Of a stretch of 64,000 nt of DNA, positions 18,539 through 27,700 are shown piece after piece. Source of the stretch: JAKPUX01 sp964436305 (lineage in GTDB: Bacteria > Zhuqueibacterota > Zhuqueibacteria > Residuimicrobiales > Residuimicrobiaceae); assembly GCA_964436305.1 (NCBI GenBank), contig CAYTCI010000009.1, positions 1-64,000 of the forward strand. The letters run 5' to 3'. The position numbers were made by a program, and so were the translations under genes. The notes beneath the pieces were generated by a model. That model saw nothing but the letters and a program-made list of their open reading frames with translations, did not search any database and had not been told where the DNA came from. The stretch's first letter is position 1; each line of letters opens with the position of its first letter.

Positions 18539-19879
18539 ATGCGCGTGAAAAAATGGATTGCTGCCGCACTGCTGCTGGGGCTGGCCCTCTGGTCCCAATG
18601 CAGCAAAAAGGAAGAGGGGACGGCTGCGGGTAAAACCACCGTCACCTTCTGGCACAGCTTCGTCTCCTCAACGGTCCCGGCGCTCAATGAACTCATTGCC
18701 AAATTCGAGCAGGAAAATCCCGATATCCAGATCCGCGCCCAGTACATCCCCACCGGAGACGCCCTGATCCAGAAACTCATCACCTCGGTGCAGAGCAAGA
18801 CCGCTCCTGACATCTCCTGGGTCCATTCGGATTATCTGGAGGATCTCGTTGAGGCCGATGCCATCTACCCGATGGCCGAGTTCATCGGCGGCCCGGATGG
18901 CCTGAGCCAGGAGGAAATGGCGCAGATCTATCCGGCGCTGATCCAGTATGCCTCCTGGCGCGGCACCCTCTACAGCCTGCCGATGGAGGCCACCAACCTC
19001 GCGCTGCTCTACAACAAGGATCTCTTCCGCAAGGCCGGCCTCGATCCGGCCAAACCGCCCCGGAATTGGGACGAACTCTTCAGCTATGCCAAAAAACTGA
19101 CCGCCGACACCAATGGCGACGGCAAACAGGAGCAGGTCGGATTCTTCTTGCCGATCTTCCCGGCGACCGGACCCCTCGGCGGCTGGATGGTCTGGCAGTG
19201 GCTTCCTTTCCTCTGGCAGGCCGGCGGCGAGATCATCAACGCAGAGCAGTCCGCGGTGCTCTATGATAATCCGTCAGGGGTCGCGGCCCTCACCCTCTGG
19301 CAAAAGATCTACCAGGAACTCAATCTGAGCACCTATACCACCGACTATGATGTGGCCTTCGCCTCCCAGCGGCTGGCTATGGCCCTGGACGGCCCATGGA
19401 ACCTGCCGCGCTACAAGACCCTGCTGCAGAACTTTGACTGGGGCTTTGCCCCGCTGCCGGAGGGACCACAGCAAAAGGCGACGATCATCGGCGGCGAATA
19501 CCTGACCATCTTCCGGCAGAGCAAGCATCCCGAAGCGGCCTGGAAGTTCATCAAATGGATCATCCAGCCGCAGAATCAGGCCTACTGGGCGATGAAATCG
19601 AGCTATCTGCCGATCAATCGCAAGGTGCTCGAGGTGCCGGAATTCCAGGCCTACCTGACGGCCAATCCCAATTTCAAGGTTTTTGTCGACGAACTGGAGT
19701 ACAGCCTGGCCTCACGCCCGATCGACTATGATGGCCTGCAGATCACCCGTCACGTCGCCGAAGCGCTTGAGCGGGCGACGGTTGGCAAGGCCGATCCCGC
19801 GGCTGCCTTGCACGAGTCAGCGGCCCGGTCGAATGCCCTGCTCGCCGCCAGACACCAGGCCGGCAGCGCGAGGCCCTGA
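18539..19879 (+). CDS. Sugar ABC transporter substrate-binding protein (family 1)
   Basis: A 446-residue extracellular solute-binding protein of the MalE/UgpB type. A signal sequence leads to Cys21 followed by SKKEEGT, a lipoprotein-like arrangement although the preceding WSQ is atypical. Family features include TVTFWHSFVS near the N-terminus, LITSVQSKTAPDISWV, LYSLPMEATNLALLYNKDLF and PEAAWKFIKWI. It would deliver a sugar or oligosaccharide to the two permeases encoded just downstream (5-base gap to the first). The ATG follows an AAGGG six bases upstream. The ligand cannot be read from the sequence; the adjacent LacI regulator and the surrounding glycosidases argue for a plant-glycan oligosaccharide. 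Confidence 0.9.
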   Translation: MRVKKWIAAALLLGLALWSQCSKKEEGTAAGKTTVTFWHSFVSSTVPALNELIAKFEQENPDIQIRAQYIPTGDALIQKLITSVQSKTAPDISWVHSDYLEDLVEADAIYPMAEFIGGPDGLSQEEMAQIYPALIQYASWRGTLYSLPMEATNLALLYNKDLFRKAGLDPAKPPRNWDELFSYAKKLTADTNGDGKQEQVGFFLPIFPATGPLGGWMVWQWLPFLWQAGGEIINAEQSAVLYDNPSGVAALTLWQKIYQELNLSTYTTDYDVAFASQRLAMALDGPWNLPRYKTLLQNFDWGFAPLPEGPQQKATIIGGEYLTIFRQSKHPEAAWKFIKWIIQPQNQAYWAMKSSYLPINRKVLEVPEFQAYLTANPNFKVFVDELEYSLASRPIDYDGLQITRHVAEALERATVGKADPAAALHESAARSNALLAARHQAGSARP

Positions 19880-19884
19880 GCGCA

Positions 19885-20778
19885 ATGGCGGCCATTCGCA
19901 CCCATTCGGCACCGGCACGGAGAAGGGAGGGCCTCAGCGCCCTGCTTTTCCTCTCGCCGACGCTGGTCATTTTTTCGACCTTTGTCCTCTTTCCGGTGCT
20001 CTTTTCGTTCTACCTGAGCTTTCACCAGTGGAACATGTTCAGCGCCCAGCAATCCTTTGTCGGTCTGGCCAACTATGCGCGCATGGTCCGGGATCCGGAA
20101 TTCTGGTCGGTGCTCAGGAACACCCTGGTCTACACCCTTGGCACCGTGCCGCTGAACATGGCCCTGTCGCTGGGGGTGGCCTATCTCCTCAATCAAAAGC
20201 TGGCGGGCAAAAAGTTTTTGCGCACCGCCTTCTTCGCGCCGGTGATCATCTCGCCGGTGGCCGCGGCGGTGATCTGGCGCTGGATGTACGATCCCAATTT
20301 CGGCCTGGTCAACTATGCCCTTGCCCTCGTGGGTGTCAAGGGGCCCAACTGGCTGAACGAACCCCATTCGGCGATGTTCGCCCTCATCCTGATGGCCGTC
20401 TGGAAGACCCTCGGGTTCAACATGGTGCTCTTCTCGGCCGGTTTGCAGGGTATCCCTGACACCTACTATGAGGCCGCCGAGATCGATGGCGCCGGGGCCT
20501 GGACGAAATTCTGGCGGATCACGATCCCGCTGCTCAGCCCGACCACCTTTTTTATCATGGTGATGTCCATCATCGGTTCCTTTCAGGCCTTTGATGTCGT
20601 CTACGTTCTCACTTCAGGCGGCCCGATGGGGGCGACCAAGGTCCTGGTTTTTTATCTCTACGAGCATGCCTTCAAGTTCTTCGAGATGGGCTATGCCTCG
20701 GCGGTTGCCTATTTCCTCTTTCTGCTGCTGATCGTCCTGACCCTGCTGCAGATCCGGTTGATGAAATCCAAAATCTGA
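19885..20778 (+). CDS. Sugar ABC transporter permease (MalF/UgpA-like)
   Basis: A 297-residue inner-membrane permease with six predicted spans. It carries the cytoplasmic coupling (EAA) loop YEAAEIDGAGAWTKFWRIT followed by IPLLSP, which contacts the ATPase. The opening LLFLSPTLVIFSTFVLFPVL is typical of the first subunit of CUT1 sugar importers. Its TGA shares a base with the ATG of the next permease gene, so the two are translationally coupled. No ATP-binding subunit is encoded anywhere in the window, so a shared MsmK/UgpC-type ATPase elsewhere in the genome must be assumed. Confidence 0.9.
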   Translation: MAAIRTHSAPARRREGLSALLFLSPTLVIFSTFVLFPVLFSFYLSFHQWNMFSAQQSFVGLANYARMVRDPEFWSVLRNTLVYTLGTVPLNMALSLGVAYLLNQKLAGKKFLRTAFFAPVIISPVAAAVIWRWMYDPNFGLVNYALALVGVKGPNWLNEPHSAMFALILMAVWKTLGFNMVLFSAGLQGIPDTYYEAAEIDGAGAWTKFWRITIPLLSPTTFFIMVMSIIGSFQAFDVVYVLTSGGPMGATKVLVFYLYEHAFKFFEMGYASAVAYFLFLLLIVLTLLQIRLMKSKI

Positions 20779-21629
20779 TGGAAGCCATGCCCAGTTACCC
20801 GGTTAAAATAGCTTCAACCGCGCGGCGCGTGCTCTATTACCTCTTCATTTATGCCGCGGCCCTGGCTACCCTGGCGCCCTTTATCTGGATGGTGCTGACC
20901 TCCCTCAAGGATCTCAACGAGATCTTTGTCTATCCGCCGCGGTGGATGCCGGCCACATTCCATTTTGAGAATTACCTGCGGGCCTTCCAGGCCGCCCCCT
21001 TCGGCCGCTACTATTTCAACAGTCTGCTGGTGGCGGTGACCGTCACCCTGGGGCAGCTCATCACCTGCTCGATGGCCGCCTTCGCCTTTGCGCGGCTGCA
21101 GTTCAAGGGGCGTGAACTCCTCTTCCTGCTTTTCCTCGGCACGATGATGATTCCCGGTCAGGTGACGATGATTCCCACCTTCATGATCCTCCACTGGATC
21201 GGCTGGATCGACAGCTACAAGGCGCTCATCGTGCCGGGCCTGGCCTCCGCCTTTGGCACCTTTCTCCTGCGGCAGTTTTTCATGACCATTCCCAAGGAGC
21301 TTGAGGAGGCGGCTTATATCGATGGCTGCAGCCGCTGGCGGGTGCTCTGGAATATCATCCTGCCGCTCTCCCGGCCGGCCCTGGCGACCCTCTCGATCTT
21401 TACCTTCATGGGCGTGTTCAATGATTTCATGTGGGCCCTGATCGTCACCAGCTCGGAAGAATTGCGCACCGTGCAGCTGGGCCTGGCGATCTTTCGCGAC
21501 CGCTACCTGACGGAATGGGATCTGATGATGGCGGGTTCGGTCACCGCAACCCTGCCCATCCTGCTCGTCTTCTTTTTCGCGCAAAAGTATTTCATCAAGG
21601 GTATCACCTTGTCCGGCCTCAAGGAATGA
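20778..21629 (+). CDS. Sugar ABC transporter permease (MalG/UgpE-like)
   Basis: A 283-residue inner-membrane permease with six predicted spans, partner of the preceding gene. The MalG-type features are YAAALATLAPFIWMVLTSLK at the N-terminus, FFMTIPKELEEAAYIDGCSR (the EAA loop) with LPLSRPALATL, and the terminal YFIKGITLSGLKE. It completes the membrane channel of the CUT1-type importer. Its ATG overlaps the upstream stop by one base. The transport operon probably ends here: the next 197 bases are non-coding and the following gene encodes an outer-surface protein. Confidence 0.9.
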   Translation: MEAMPSYPVKIASTARRVLYYLFIYAAALATLAPFIWMVLTSLKDLNEIFVYPPRWMPATFHFENYLRAFQAAPFGRYYFNSLLVAVTVTLGQLITCSMAAFAFARLQFKGRELLFLLFLGTMMIPGQVTMIPTFMILHWIGWIDSYKALIVPGLASAFGTFLLRQFFMTIPKELEEAAYIDGCSRWRVLWNIILPLSRPALATLSIFTFMGVFNDFMWALIVTSSEELRTVQLGLAIFRDRYLTEWDLMMAGSVTATLPILLVFFFAQKYFIKGITLSGLKE

Positions 21630-21826
21630 GGCCACACCTCGAAGGCGCCTGCCGAATGGCCTCGCTGGCGCCCTCGACAATGGGGAGATCAAATTTCCGT
21701 ACCATTGGTGCAAAAGGGCATCCGGACCCAAAACGCCGAGGAGGTGATGCAGCAGACCAAGTGCAATTTGCCCAAGGAATCTAAATCACTGGCAACGCCG
21801 CAGCACAACATGTTGGGAGGTATGCA

Positions 21827-23740
21827 ATGAAAAGATGGACACTCTTGCTCTGTCTCATTCTCGTTCCGGGATTCGCCATGGTTCAGGCGCAAGCCCCGTA
21901 CGGGGTAGGGGATAACATCAACGTCCCCTACGTCGCTCCCGGAACCCTGACCCTCGATGGCAAAGCCGATGAGCCGGCATGGAACGATGCAGCAAATGTC
22001 AACATGATCGGCTTCTGGGATGGCGCCTGGGGCGGCGTTCCCTACCCTGACATCGAAGCCAATGCCAAACTGCTCTGGACCGAGGATTGGCTCTACATCT
22101 TCGCCAAGGTTGATGATTACTCCTTCTACTTTGGCAGTGACTCAACCGCCTGGACCGGCGAGCAGATCATGGTGGGTGTGGACCGGATTCTCGCCGGTGA
22201 TCCCCCTGGCGGCCAGTTCGCTCCGGACTGGAGTGGTGCGCCTTACAATGCTCCGGACAAGGGGCCGGTGGTCTACAAGATTTATGACAAGGGCATCACC
22301 CTCAACTGGGGCGGCTGGTGGGATGACGCCAACCAGACCTACTGGCAGTACTCGCCGGTCGATTCGGGCTGGGTGGATGGCAAGGTTTTCGTCGACAACG
22401 ACAATTTCGTCTGGGGCGTCGAGATGAAGATCAAGGTGCCTCAGATTGCTCTCGGAACCCGTATCGGCTTCAACATCGGCGGTGCGGCAGCGACTCCTGA
22501 CACCACGGCCGTGCCGTGGAGCTGGGGCGAAGGGACCTATGCCTACTATACCTGGCATCCGCAGCCGGCGGATACGGCGGTCGGCTATCCCAGCGACTAT
22601 ATCGCCGGTGATATCCAGCGCCGCGCCCAGAGCTTTGGCACCCTCACCTTCGTTGGCGGCCCGGAACCCTATGGCGTCGCAGCCAACATCGATGTCCCCT
22701 ATGTCGCTCCCGATGCGGTCATCCTGGATGGCAAGGCCGATGAGCCGGTCTGGGCCAACGCTGCTGCCGTCAACATGATCGGCTTCTGGGATGGCGCCTG
22801 GGGCGGCGTTCCCTACCCCGACATCGAAGCCAACGCCAAACTGCTCTGGTCCAATGGCTGGCTCTATCTCTTCGCCAAGGTCGATGATTACTCCTTCTTC
22901 TTTGGCAGCGACTCGACCGCCTGGATCGGCGAGCAGATCATGGTGGGCGTGGACGGCCCGATGTATGGTGATCCCCCCGGCGGCCAGTTCGCTCCGGACT
23001 GGAGTGGTGCGCCTTACAATGCTCCGGACAAGGGGCCGGTGGTCTACAAGATTTATGACAAGGGCATCACCCTCAACTGGGGCGGCTGGTGGGATGACGC
23101 CAACCAGACCTACTGGCAGTACTCGCCGGTCGATTCGGGCTGGGTGGATGGCAAGGTTTTCGTCGACAACGACAATTTCGTCTGGGGCGTCGAGATGAAG
23201 ATCAAGGTGCCTCAGATTGCTCTCGGAACCCGTATCGGCTTCAACATCGGCGGTGCGGCAGCGACTCCTGACACCACGGCCGTGCCGTGGAGCTGGGGCG
23301 AAGGGACCTATGCCTACTATACCTGGCATCCGCAGCCGGCGGATACGGCGGTTGGTTATCCCAGCGACTATATCGCCGGTGATATCCAGCGCCGTGCCAA
23401 ATCCTTCGGAACCCTGACCTTCAAGCAGAGCATCACCGGCGTTTATGAAACAGACCGGTCACCTGCCGTTCCGTCGGAGTTCAGCCTCGCGCAGAATTAT
23501 CCGAATCCCTTCAACCCGACGACGACGGTCAGCTATCAGTTGAAGAAGGATGCGAAGGTCCAGATCCAGGTCTACAACGTGCTCGGCAAACAGGTCGCCA
23601 CCCTGGTCGACCGCAAGGAGAACGCCGGGATTCACGCGGTCAAGTGGAATGGTTCGGAGCTCGCCAGTGGTCTCTATTTCATCCAGCTGCGGGTCAACGA
23701 TCAGCTGGTGGCAAGCCGCAAGGCCATGTTGCTTAAATAA
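21827..23740 (+). CDS. Surface protein with two CBM9-like repeats and T9SS sorting domain
   Basis: A 637-residue secreted protein: signal peptide (1-23, VQAQ), two copies of a CBM9-like domain with a 257-residue period (about 25-285 and 285-545), and a C-terminal T9SS type A sorting domain (about 550-637; FSLAQNYPNPFNPTTTVSY ... ASGLYFIQLR). Each repeat opens VPYVAP-x-LDGKADEPxW, the usual CBM9-like start, and has no catalytic residues. The expected role is to hold glycan at the cell surface near the ABC importer and glycosidases; the ligand is unknown. GGGAGG lies upstream of the ATG. The two repeats share a 374-base block of identical DNA, unlike the diverged flanks. Domain calls are firm, exact CBM family less so. 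Confidence 0.82.
   Translation: MKRWTLLLCLILVPGFAMVQAQAPYGVGDNINVPYVAPGTLTLDGKADEPAWNDAANVNMIGFWDGAWGGVPYPDIEANAKLLWTEDWLYIFAKVDDYSFYFGSDSTAWTGEQIMVGVDRILAGDPPGGQFAPDWSGAPYNAPDKGPVVYKIYDKGITLNWGGWWDDANQTYWQYSPVDSGWVDGKVFVDNDNFVWGVEMKIKVPQIALGTRIGFNIGGAAATPDTTAVPWSWGEGTYAYYTWHPQPADTAVGYPSDYIAGDIQRRAQSFGTLTFVGGPEPYGVAANIDVPYVAPDAVILDGKADEPVWANAAAVNMIGFWDGAWGGVPYPDIEANAKLLWSNGWLYLFAKVDDYSFFFGSDSTAWIGEQIMVGVDGPMYGDPPGGQFAPDWSGAPYNAPDKGPVVYKIYDKGITLNWGGWWDDANQTYWQYSPVDSGWVDGKVFVDNDNFVWGVEMKIKVPQIALGTRIGFNIGGAAATPDTTAVPWSWGEGTYAYYTWHPQPADTAVGYPSDYIAGDIQRRAKSFGTLTFKQSITGVYETDRSPAVPSEFSLAQNYPNPFNPTTTVSYQLKKDAKVQIQVYNVLGKQVATLVDRKENAGIHAVKWNGSELASGLYFIQLRVNDQLVASRKAMLLK
21966..22655 (+). repeat. CBM9-like repeat unit 1 (771-bp period)
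   Basis: First copy of an in-gene tandem duplication. Bases 22208-22581 are identical, as far as I can read, to 22979-23352, an offset of exactly 771 bases. Outside that block the copies carry scattered substitutions. Confidence 0.85.
22737..23426 (+). repeat. CBM9-like repeat unit 2 (771-bp period)
   Basis: Second copy of the tandem duplication. It differs from copy 1 mainly in its first 240 bases (for example SNGWLYLF versus TEDWLYIF, and VDGPMYG versus VDRILAG) and in the last codons (RRAKSF versus RRAQSF), while the 374-base core is unchanged. Confidence 0.85.
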
Positions 23741-23758
23741 TCGGGAAGCAGGTTTTCT

Positions 23759-23814
23759 TTCGGGATCCGGCCCGGCCGCCGCTTGCAGCCTGGCGGCCGG
23801 GCTGTCCTCCCGAA
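23759..23814. terminator. Large two-part hairpin after the CBM9-like gene
   Basis: An inner perfect 11-base-pair stem, GCCCGGCCGCC (23770-23780) with GGCGGCCGGGC (23792-23802), is enclosed by an outer 7-base-pair stem, TTCGGGA (23759-23765) with TCCCGAA (23808-23814). It begins 19 bases after the stop codon and ends 26 bases before the next start. No T-tract follows, so it may be a factor-assisted terminator or an mRNA-protecting structure; alternatively an attenuating element for the downstream dehydrogenase. Confidence 0.5.
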
Positions 23815-23840
23815 GGAACAAGGTACGCACTCCTCAACGG

Positions 23841-24800
23841 ATGATCGCCATGAAAGCTGCCATTTTACACGGTCCCAAAAACTTTGTCATCGAAGAGCGC
23901 GAGATGCCGGTGATCGGCCCGGAGGATCTCCTGGTGCGGACGACCGCCTGCGGGGTCTGCACCGGCGAGGTCGAGATGTGGGAGGGGAGGAATCCCAATC
24001 TCCATTTTCCGATTTTCATCGGCCACGAGGCTTCGGGAGTGGTCGAGGCGGCCGGCGAGCGGGTGCAGGGATTTGCTCCGGGCGACCATGTCGCGGCCTG
24101 GATCGAGGGCAAGGGGTATGCGGAGTACTTTGCCGCCCCGGCCGGCTCGCTCTATCGCCTGCGCCCGGAAACGCCAATGGAACTGGCCCTGGGCGAACCG
24201 ATCGCTTGCGCTGTCAACGGTGTGCGAAAAGCGGATGTGCAGCTCAATGAAAGCATCTGCCTGGTCGGCTGCGGTTTTATGGGACTGATCATGCTGCAGG
24301 TTCTGCGTGTGCGCGGCGCGGGGATGCTCATTGCGGTCGATACACGCGAGGATATTCTGGCGCTGGCGAAAAGCCTCGGCGCCGATCACACCATCCATCC
24401 CCTCCAGGTCGATGCCGTGCAGGCGGTGCGGTCGCTCACCCGCGACCAGGGGGTGGATCTCGGCATCGAAGCCGCCGGGCGCCAGGAAAGCCTGGATATG
24501 ACCGCGGCGATGGTGCGCATGGAGGGTAAACTCGAGGTCTTTGGCTTCCACCAGGGCGGCGCCCGCAGCGTCGACTGGGGCTACTGGAACTGGATGGCCT
24601 TCCGGATCATCAACGGCCATTCCCGCAGCGCCCATTTGTACATCGAGGGCATGCACATTGGTCTGGATCTGCTGGAAGCCGGGAAGCTGAATATGGCTCC
24701 CCTGGTGACGCACCGCTTCCCGCTGCTCGAGATCAATACGGCCTTCAGGACGGCGGCCGAAAAAGGGGCCGGATTTGTCAAAGGGGCGATCATTTTTTGA
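23841..24800 (+). CDS. Zinc-type alcohol/polyol dehydrogenase-like (MDR) protein
   Basis: A 319-residue medium-chain dehydrogenase/reductase. The N-terminal catalytic domain has the zinc-ligand region TTACGVCTGEVEMWEG and GHEASGVV, and the Rossmann part has CLVGCGFMGLIMLQ. The four-cysteine structural zinc lobe usual in threonine and sorbitol dehydrogenases is missing, which explains the short length. Oxidation of a sugar, polyol or hydroxy acid with NAD(P) in the cytoplasm is expected. The frame is open upstream inside the neighbour; I take ATG 23841, with ATG 23850 (MKAAILH) as an equally plausible start, since no ribosome site decides. It lies between a surface CBM protein and the TonB receptor gene, so it may process an imported sugar. 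Confidence 0.8.
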   Translation: MIAMKAAILHGPKNFVIEEREMPVIGPEDLLVRTTACGVCTGEVEMWEGRNPNLHFPIFIGHEASGVVEAAGERVQGFAPGDHVAAWIEGKGYAEYFAAPAGSLYRLRPETPMELALGEPIACAVNGVRKADVQLNESICLVGCGFMGLIMLQVLRVRGAGMLIAVDTREDILALAKSLGADHTIHPLQVDAVQAVRSLTRDQGVDLGIEAAGRQESLDMTAAMVRMEGKLEVFGFHQGGARSVDWGYWNWMAFRIINGHSRSAHLYIEGMHIGLDLLEAGKLNMAPLVTHRFPLLEINTAFRTAAEKGAGFVKGAIIF

Positions 24801-24827
24801 GTTCTCTTTTCGCGCGGAGGTTTGGTT

Positions 24828-27680
24828 ATGACCACTGGATCCCATTCTTGCATGCGGTCTGCCTGGCGCAGGGCCTTGCTGCTGTTGACCCTTCTCGGGG
24901 TGCCCCTCGCCCCCGTTGGGCTGCAGGCGGCCACCACGGGCAAAATTGCCGGTAAAATTTCAGACGCGAAGACCAGGGAACCGCTGCTCGGCGCCAATGT
25001 CATCGTCGTCGGTACCAGCCTCGGCGCGGTCTCCGACCTGTCCGGTGACTATTTTATCGCCAATGTGCCGACCGGGAGCTATACCCTGAAAGCGACCATG
25101 GTGGGTTACAAAGGCGTGACCGTGAAGGAGGTGGTGGTCCGCATAGACCGCACCACCGAGATCCCCTTCGCCCTGGAGCAATCGGTTATCGCCGGGGAGG
25201 ATATCGTCATCACCGCCGAACGGCCGCTGGTGGAAAAAGACAACACCTCTTCCAACATGATCCTCGCCAGCCAGGAGATTGTCAGCCGGCCGACCACCGA
25301 TTTCATGCAGGTGCTGACCACCCTGCCGAGCATCAACGTCGAGGATGGCGTGATGAAATTCCGCGGCGGTACCCTCGATCAGGTTGCCTTTATGATCGAC
25401 GGCACCCGCGCCCAGAATCCGATGGACCACTCTCCCTACACCAACATTAACCTCAGCGCCATCTCCGAGGTCGAGGTGATCACCGGTTCCTTCAATGCCG
25501 AGTACGGCGAGGCGATGTCGGGCGTGGTTAATGTCGTCACCAAGGAGGGCAAGGATCATTACAGCCTCTTCGTCGATACCCGCTATACCCCTCCGGGCAA
25601 GAAACACTGGGGCGATGCCCTCTATGACCTTAACTCGAACCTCTACTGGGAGAACAGCCATGCCCGGCATCTCGAGTGGTGGGTCGAGAATACCGATCAG
25701 TGGGTCGATCCCAACGGCGCCTACGGCTACGATCCCAAGTGCGTCTGGACCCCGGAGCAGGCTTTCAAGGATTACCTGTCAACCCACCGGCCGCTGACCG
25801 ATTATACCAAACGGCCTAGCTATCAGACCGAGATCAGCGTCGGCGGTCCCGTGCCCCTCATTCGCAACATGAGCTTCTTCGCCACGGGCAAATACCGCAC
25901 CCAGCCGCCGATCATGGGCAATGCCTATCGCAATGTCGGCAAATTCTTCGACGGCACCCTCAAGCTGAGCTATCAGATGGCCCCCTCCATGAAGCTGACC
26001 TTCTCCGGTTTTGGCGGATCTGAAGAGAGCTGCTGGGGCATGGAATGGGTGGATTCCTGGTATTCACAGCGCTACGGACTGAACTCCCGTTATGCCTATT
26101 ACGACTTTGCTGGTCTGCCGACCAACCGCACCGATGGCCAGACCCTGACCTTCAACCATGTCCTCAATCCCAAAACGATGTACGAGGTAAAGCTCAACCG
26201 CGTTCACGCCAAGCGCAAGACCTGGACCTTTCCGGACGATCCGGTGGGCTGGGCGGCAACCGAGGCCATTCACGATTATCTGCGCGCCACCGACGAGAAT
26301 GGCTATGCCATCCAGGGCGGCTACATGAACGCCATCGGCTATCATACCCTCGGCTATTACTATCGCTATGATGATGACAACACCGAGTACAATCTCACCG
26401 GGTTCCTCGGCAGCACGATCAACAAGTACTGGTATCTCAAGAGTGGCGTCGACGTCTCCTACTATAACCTCGACCATTTCAACCAGGCCAAGGCCCCGGA
26501 CCGCCGCGATGACCGCACCTACAATCCCTATCAGGGCGCCCTCTACCTGCAAAACAAGCTCGAGTTCGGCGGCTTGATCATGAATGCAGGCTTACGCTTC
26601 GATTTTTACAATCCCAATGATTTCGTCTACACCAACCTCTTCGATCCCCTCAATTCCGGGAAGAAGAAGACGCGGGTCTTCACCCAGCTCAGCCCCCGCC
26701 TGGGCATCTCCCATCCGATCGATGAGCGTACGGTACTCCATTTCTCTTATGGTCACTTCTTCCAGCGTAGCTCTTTTGGTGATTACGGCGAGGGTAATGA
26801 TTCCGGCGGGCAGCAGGGCAGCCTGACCACTTTTATCATCGACGGCTCGAATTTCCCCTGGGTTCTGGGCAACCGCGAGGTGCGCCCGCTCAAGACCATT
26901 GCCTATGAGGTCGGTCTCGAGCGCAACTTTGCCGATCAGTTCGTCGTTGACGTGACCGGCTATTACAAGGATATCCGTAATACGATCCGCACCACCACCA
27001 TCGAATCGCCCAATGGCATCTACACCACCAACGGCAACGGCAATTATGCCGATGTCCGTGGTGTGGAACTCTCCCTGCGCAAACTGCCCTCGGTGGGCAA
27101 GCTGGGTGCACTCTGGGGGTATGTTAACTTTACCACCCAGATCGGCATCTATGGCAGCAGCGGCGATCCCGATGTCATCCGCGGCGACGGCACGGTGCGC
27201 TATCCCTCCAGCGGTGACGTCATCGCCCACAACAACCCGCGGCTTAAGGCCGGGATCTCGTACCAGACCCCCGGCGGAAGTTCGCTGGCCGCTGCGATCG
27301 TGGGCAACATCACCATGTCGATCAATTACGAGGCCGGCTTTCCCAACGACAAGATTCGCTCGGATTATTTTCTCTATGACGGCAAGCGCTATCTCCGCCC
27401 GGCCGACAAGAACGCTGCTTTCCGCCTCAAGAAAGAGATCAACCTCCCCGCCGTCGGCCTGCGCATCGATCCCTACGTCGAAGTGCAAAATCTCTTTAAC
27501 GACCAGTGGCTGAATCTGCAGACCTTCGAGAATGCCTCCTTCGACGATCAGGCGAAATTCGCGAAATCGGGATTCGACCATGTGCCGAATTTTGACATGA
27601 CCGGCGCACCCATCCTCGCGGCGGCCAAATACCGTAATCTGCCGCGCTCGGTCATGTTCGGCGCCACCTTTGCATTCTAG
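24828..27680 (+). CDS. TonB-dependent receptor with CarboxypepD_reg-like domain
   Basis: About 950 residues: signal peptide (ending near LQAA), a CarboxypepD_reg-like beta-sandwich (about 38-120; GKIAGKISDAKTREPLLGAN ... GSYTLKATMVGYKG), a plug domain (about 135-240; VMKFRGGTLDQVAFMIDGTR, SEVEVITGSFNAEYG, MSGVVNVVTKEG) and a 22-strand-type barrel ending RSVMFGATFAF with the terminal aromatic residue needed for outer-membrane insertion. It imports a ligand with TonB energy. CGGAGG lies seven bases before ATG 24828; a TTG two codons upstream also keeps the frame. The next two genes, a T9SS-tailed protein and a PorV-like barrel, follow within 25 bases each, forming a set comparable in layout to SusC/SusD although no SusD is present. 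A glycan ligand is inferred from the surrounding glycosidases. Confidence 0.88.
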   Translation: MTTGSHSCMRSAWRRALLLLTLLGVPLAPVGLQAATTGKIAGKISDAKTREPLLGANVIVVGTSLGAVSDLSGDYFIANVPTGSYTLKATMVGYKGVTVKEVVVRIDRTTEIPFALEQSVIAGEDIVITAERPLVEKDNTSSNMILASQEIVSRPTTDFMQVLTTLPSINVEDGVMKFRGGTLDQVAFMIDGTRAQNPMDHSPYTNINLSAISEVEVITGSFNAEYGEAMSGVVNVVTKEGKDHYSLFVDTRYTPPGKKHWGDALYDLNSNLYWENSHARHLEWWVENTDQWVDPNGAYGYDPKCVWTPEQAFKDYLSTHRPLTDYTKRPSYQTEISVGGPVPLIRNMSFFATGKYRTQPPIMGNAYRNVGKFFDGTLKLSYQMAPSMKLTFSGFGGSEESCWGMEWVDSWYSQRYGLNSRYAYYDFAGLPTNRTDGQTLTFNHVLNPKTMYEVKLNRVHAKRKTWTFPDDPVGWAATEAIHDYLRATDENGYAIQGGYMNAIGYHTLGYYYRYDDDNTEYNLTGFLGSTINKYWYLKSGVDVSYYNLDHFNQAKAPDRRDDRTYNPYQGALYLQNKLEFGGLIMNAGLRFDFYNPNDFVYTNLFDPLNSGKKKTRVFTQLSPRLGISHPIDERTVLHFSYGHFFQRSSFGDYGEGNDSGGQQGSLTTFIIDGSNFPWVLGNREVRPLKTIAYEVGLERNFADQFVVDVTGYYKDIRNTIRTTTIESPNGIYTTNGNGNYADVRGVELSLRKLPSVGKLGALWGYVNFTTQIGIYGSSGDPDVIRGDGTVRYPSSGDVIAHNNPRLKAGISYQTPGGSSLAAAIVGNITMSINYEAGFPNDKIRSDYFLYDGKRYLRPADKNAAFRLKKEINLPAVGLRIDPYVEVQNLFNDQWLNLQTFENASFDDQAKFAKSGFDHVPNFDMTGAPILAAAKYRNLPRSVMFGATFAF

Positions 27681-27700
27681 CAGGCTATGGAGAGAATACG

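Noticed and set aside
21806..21815. CAACATGTTG palindrome 11 bases before the CBM9-like gene
   Set aside because: Short and different from the LacI operator; no second copy noticed, so no regulatory claim.
22142..23329. 395-codon minus-strand open frame with internal repeats
   Set aside because: The repeat is simply the antisense of the CBM9-like tandem repeat.
21960..23430. Repeat region considered as a CRISPR array or mobile element
   Set aside because: Only two long coding repeats in the same gene; no short direct repeats with spacers, no transposase, no terminal inverted repeats.
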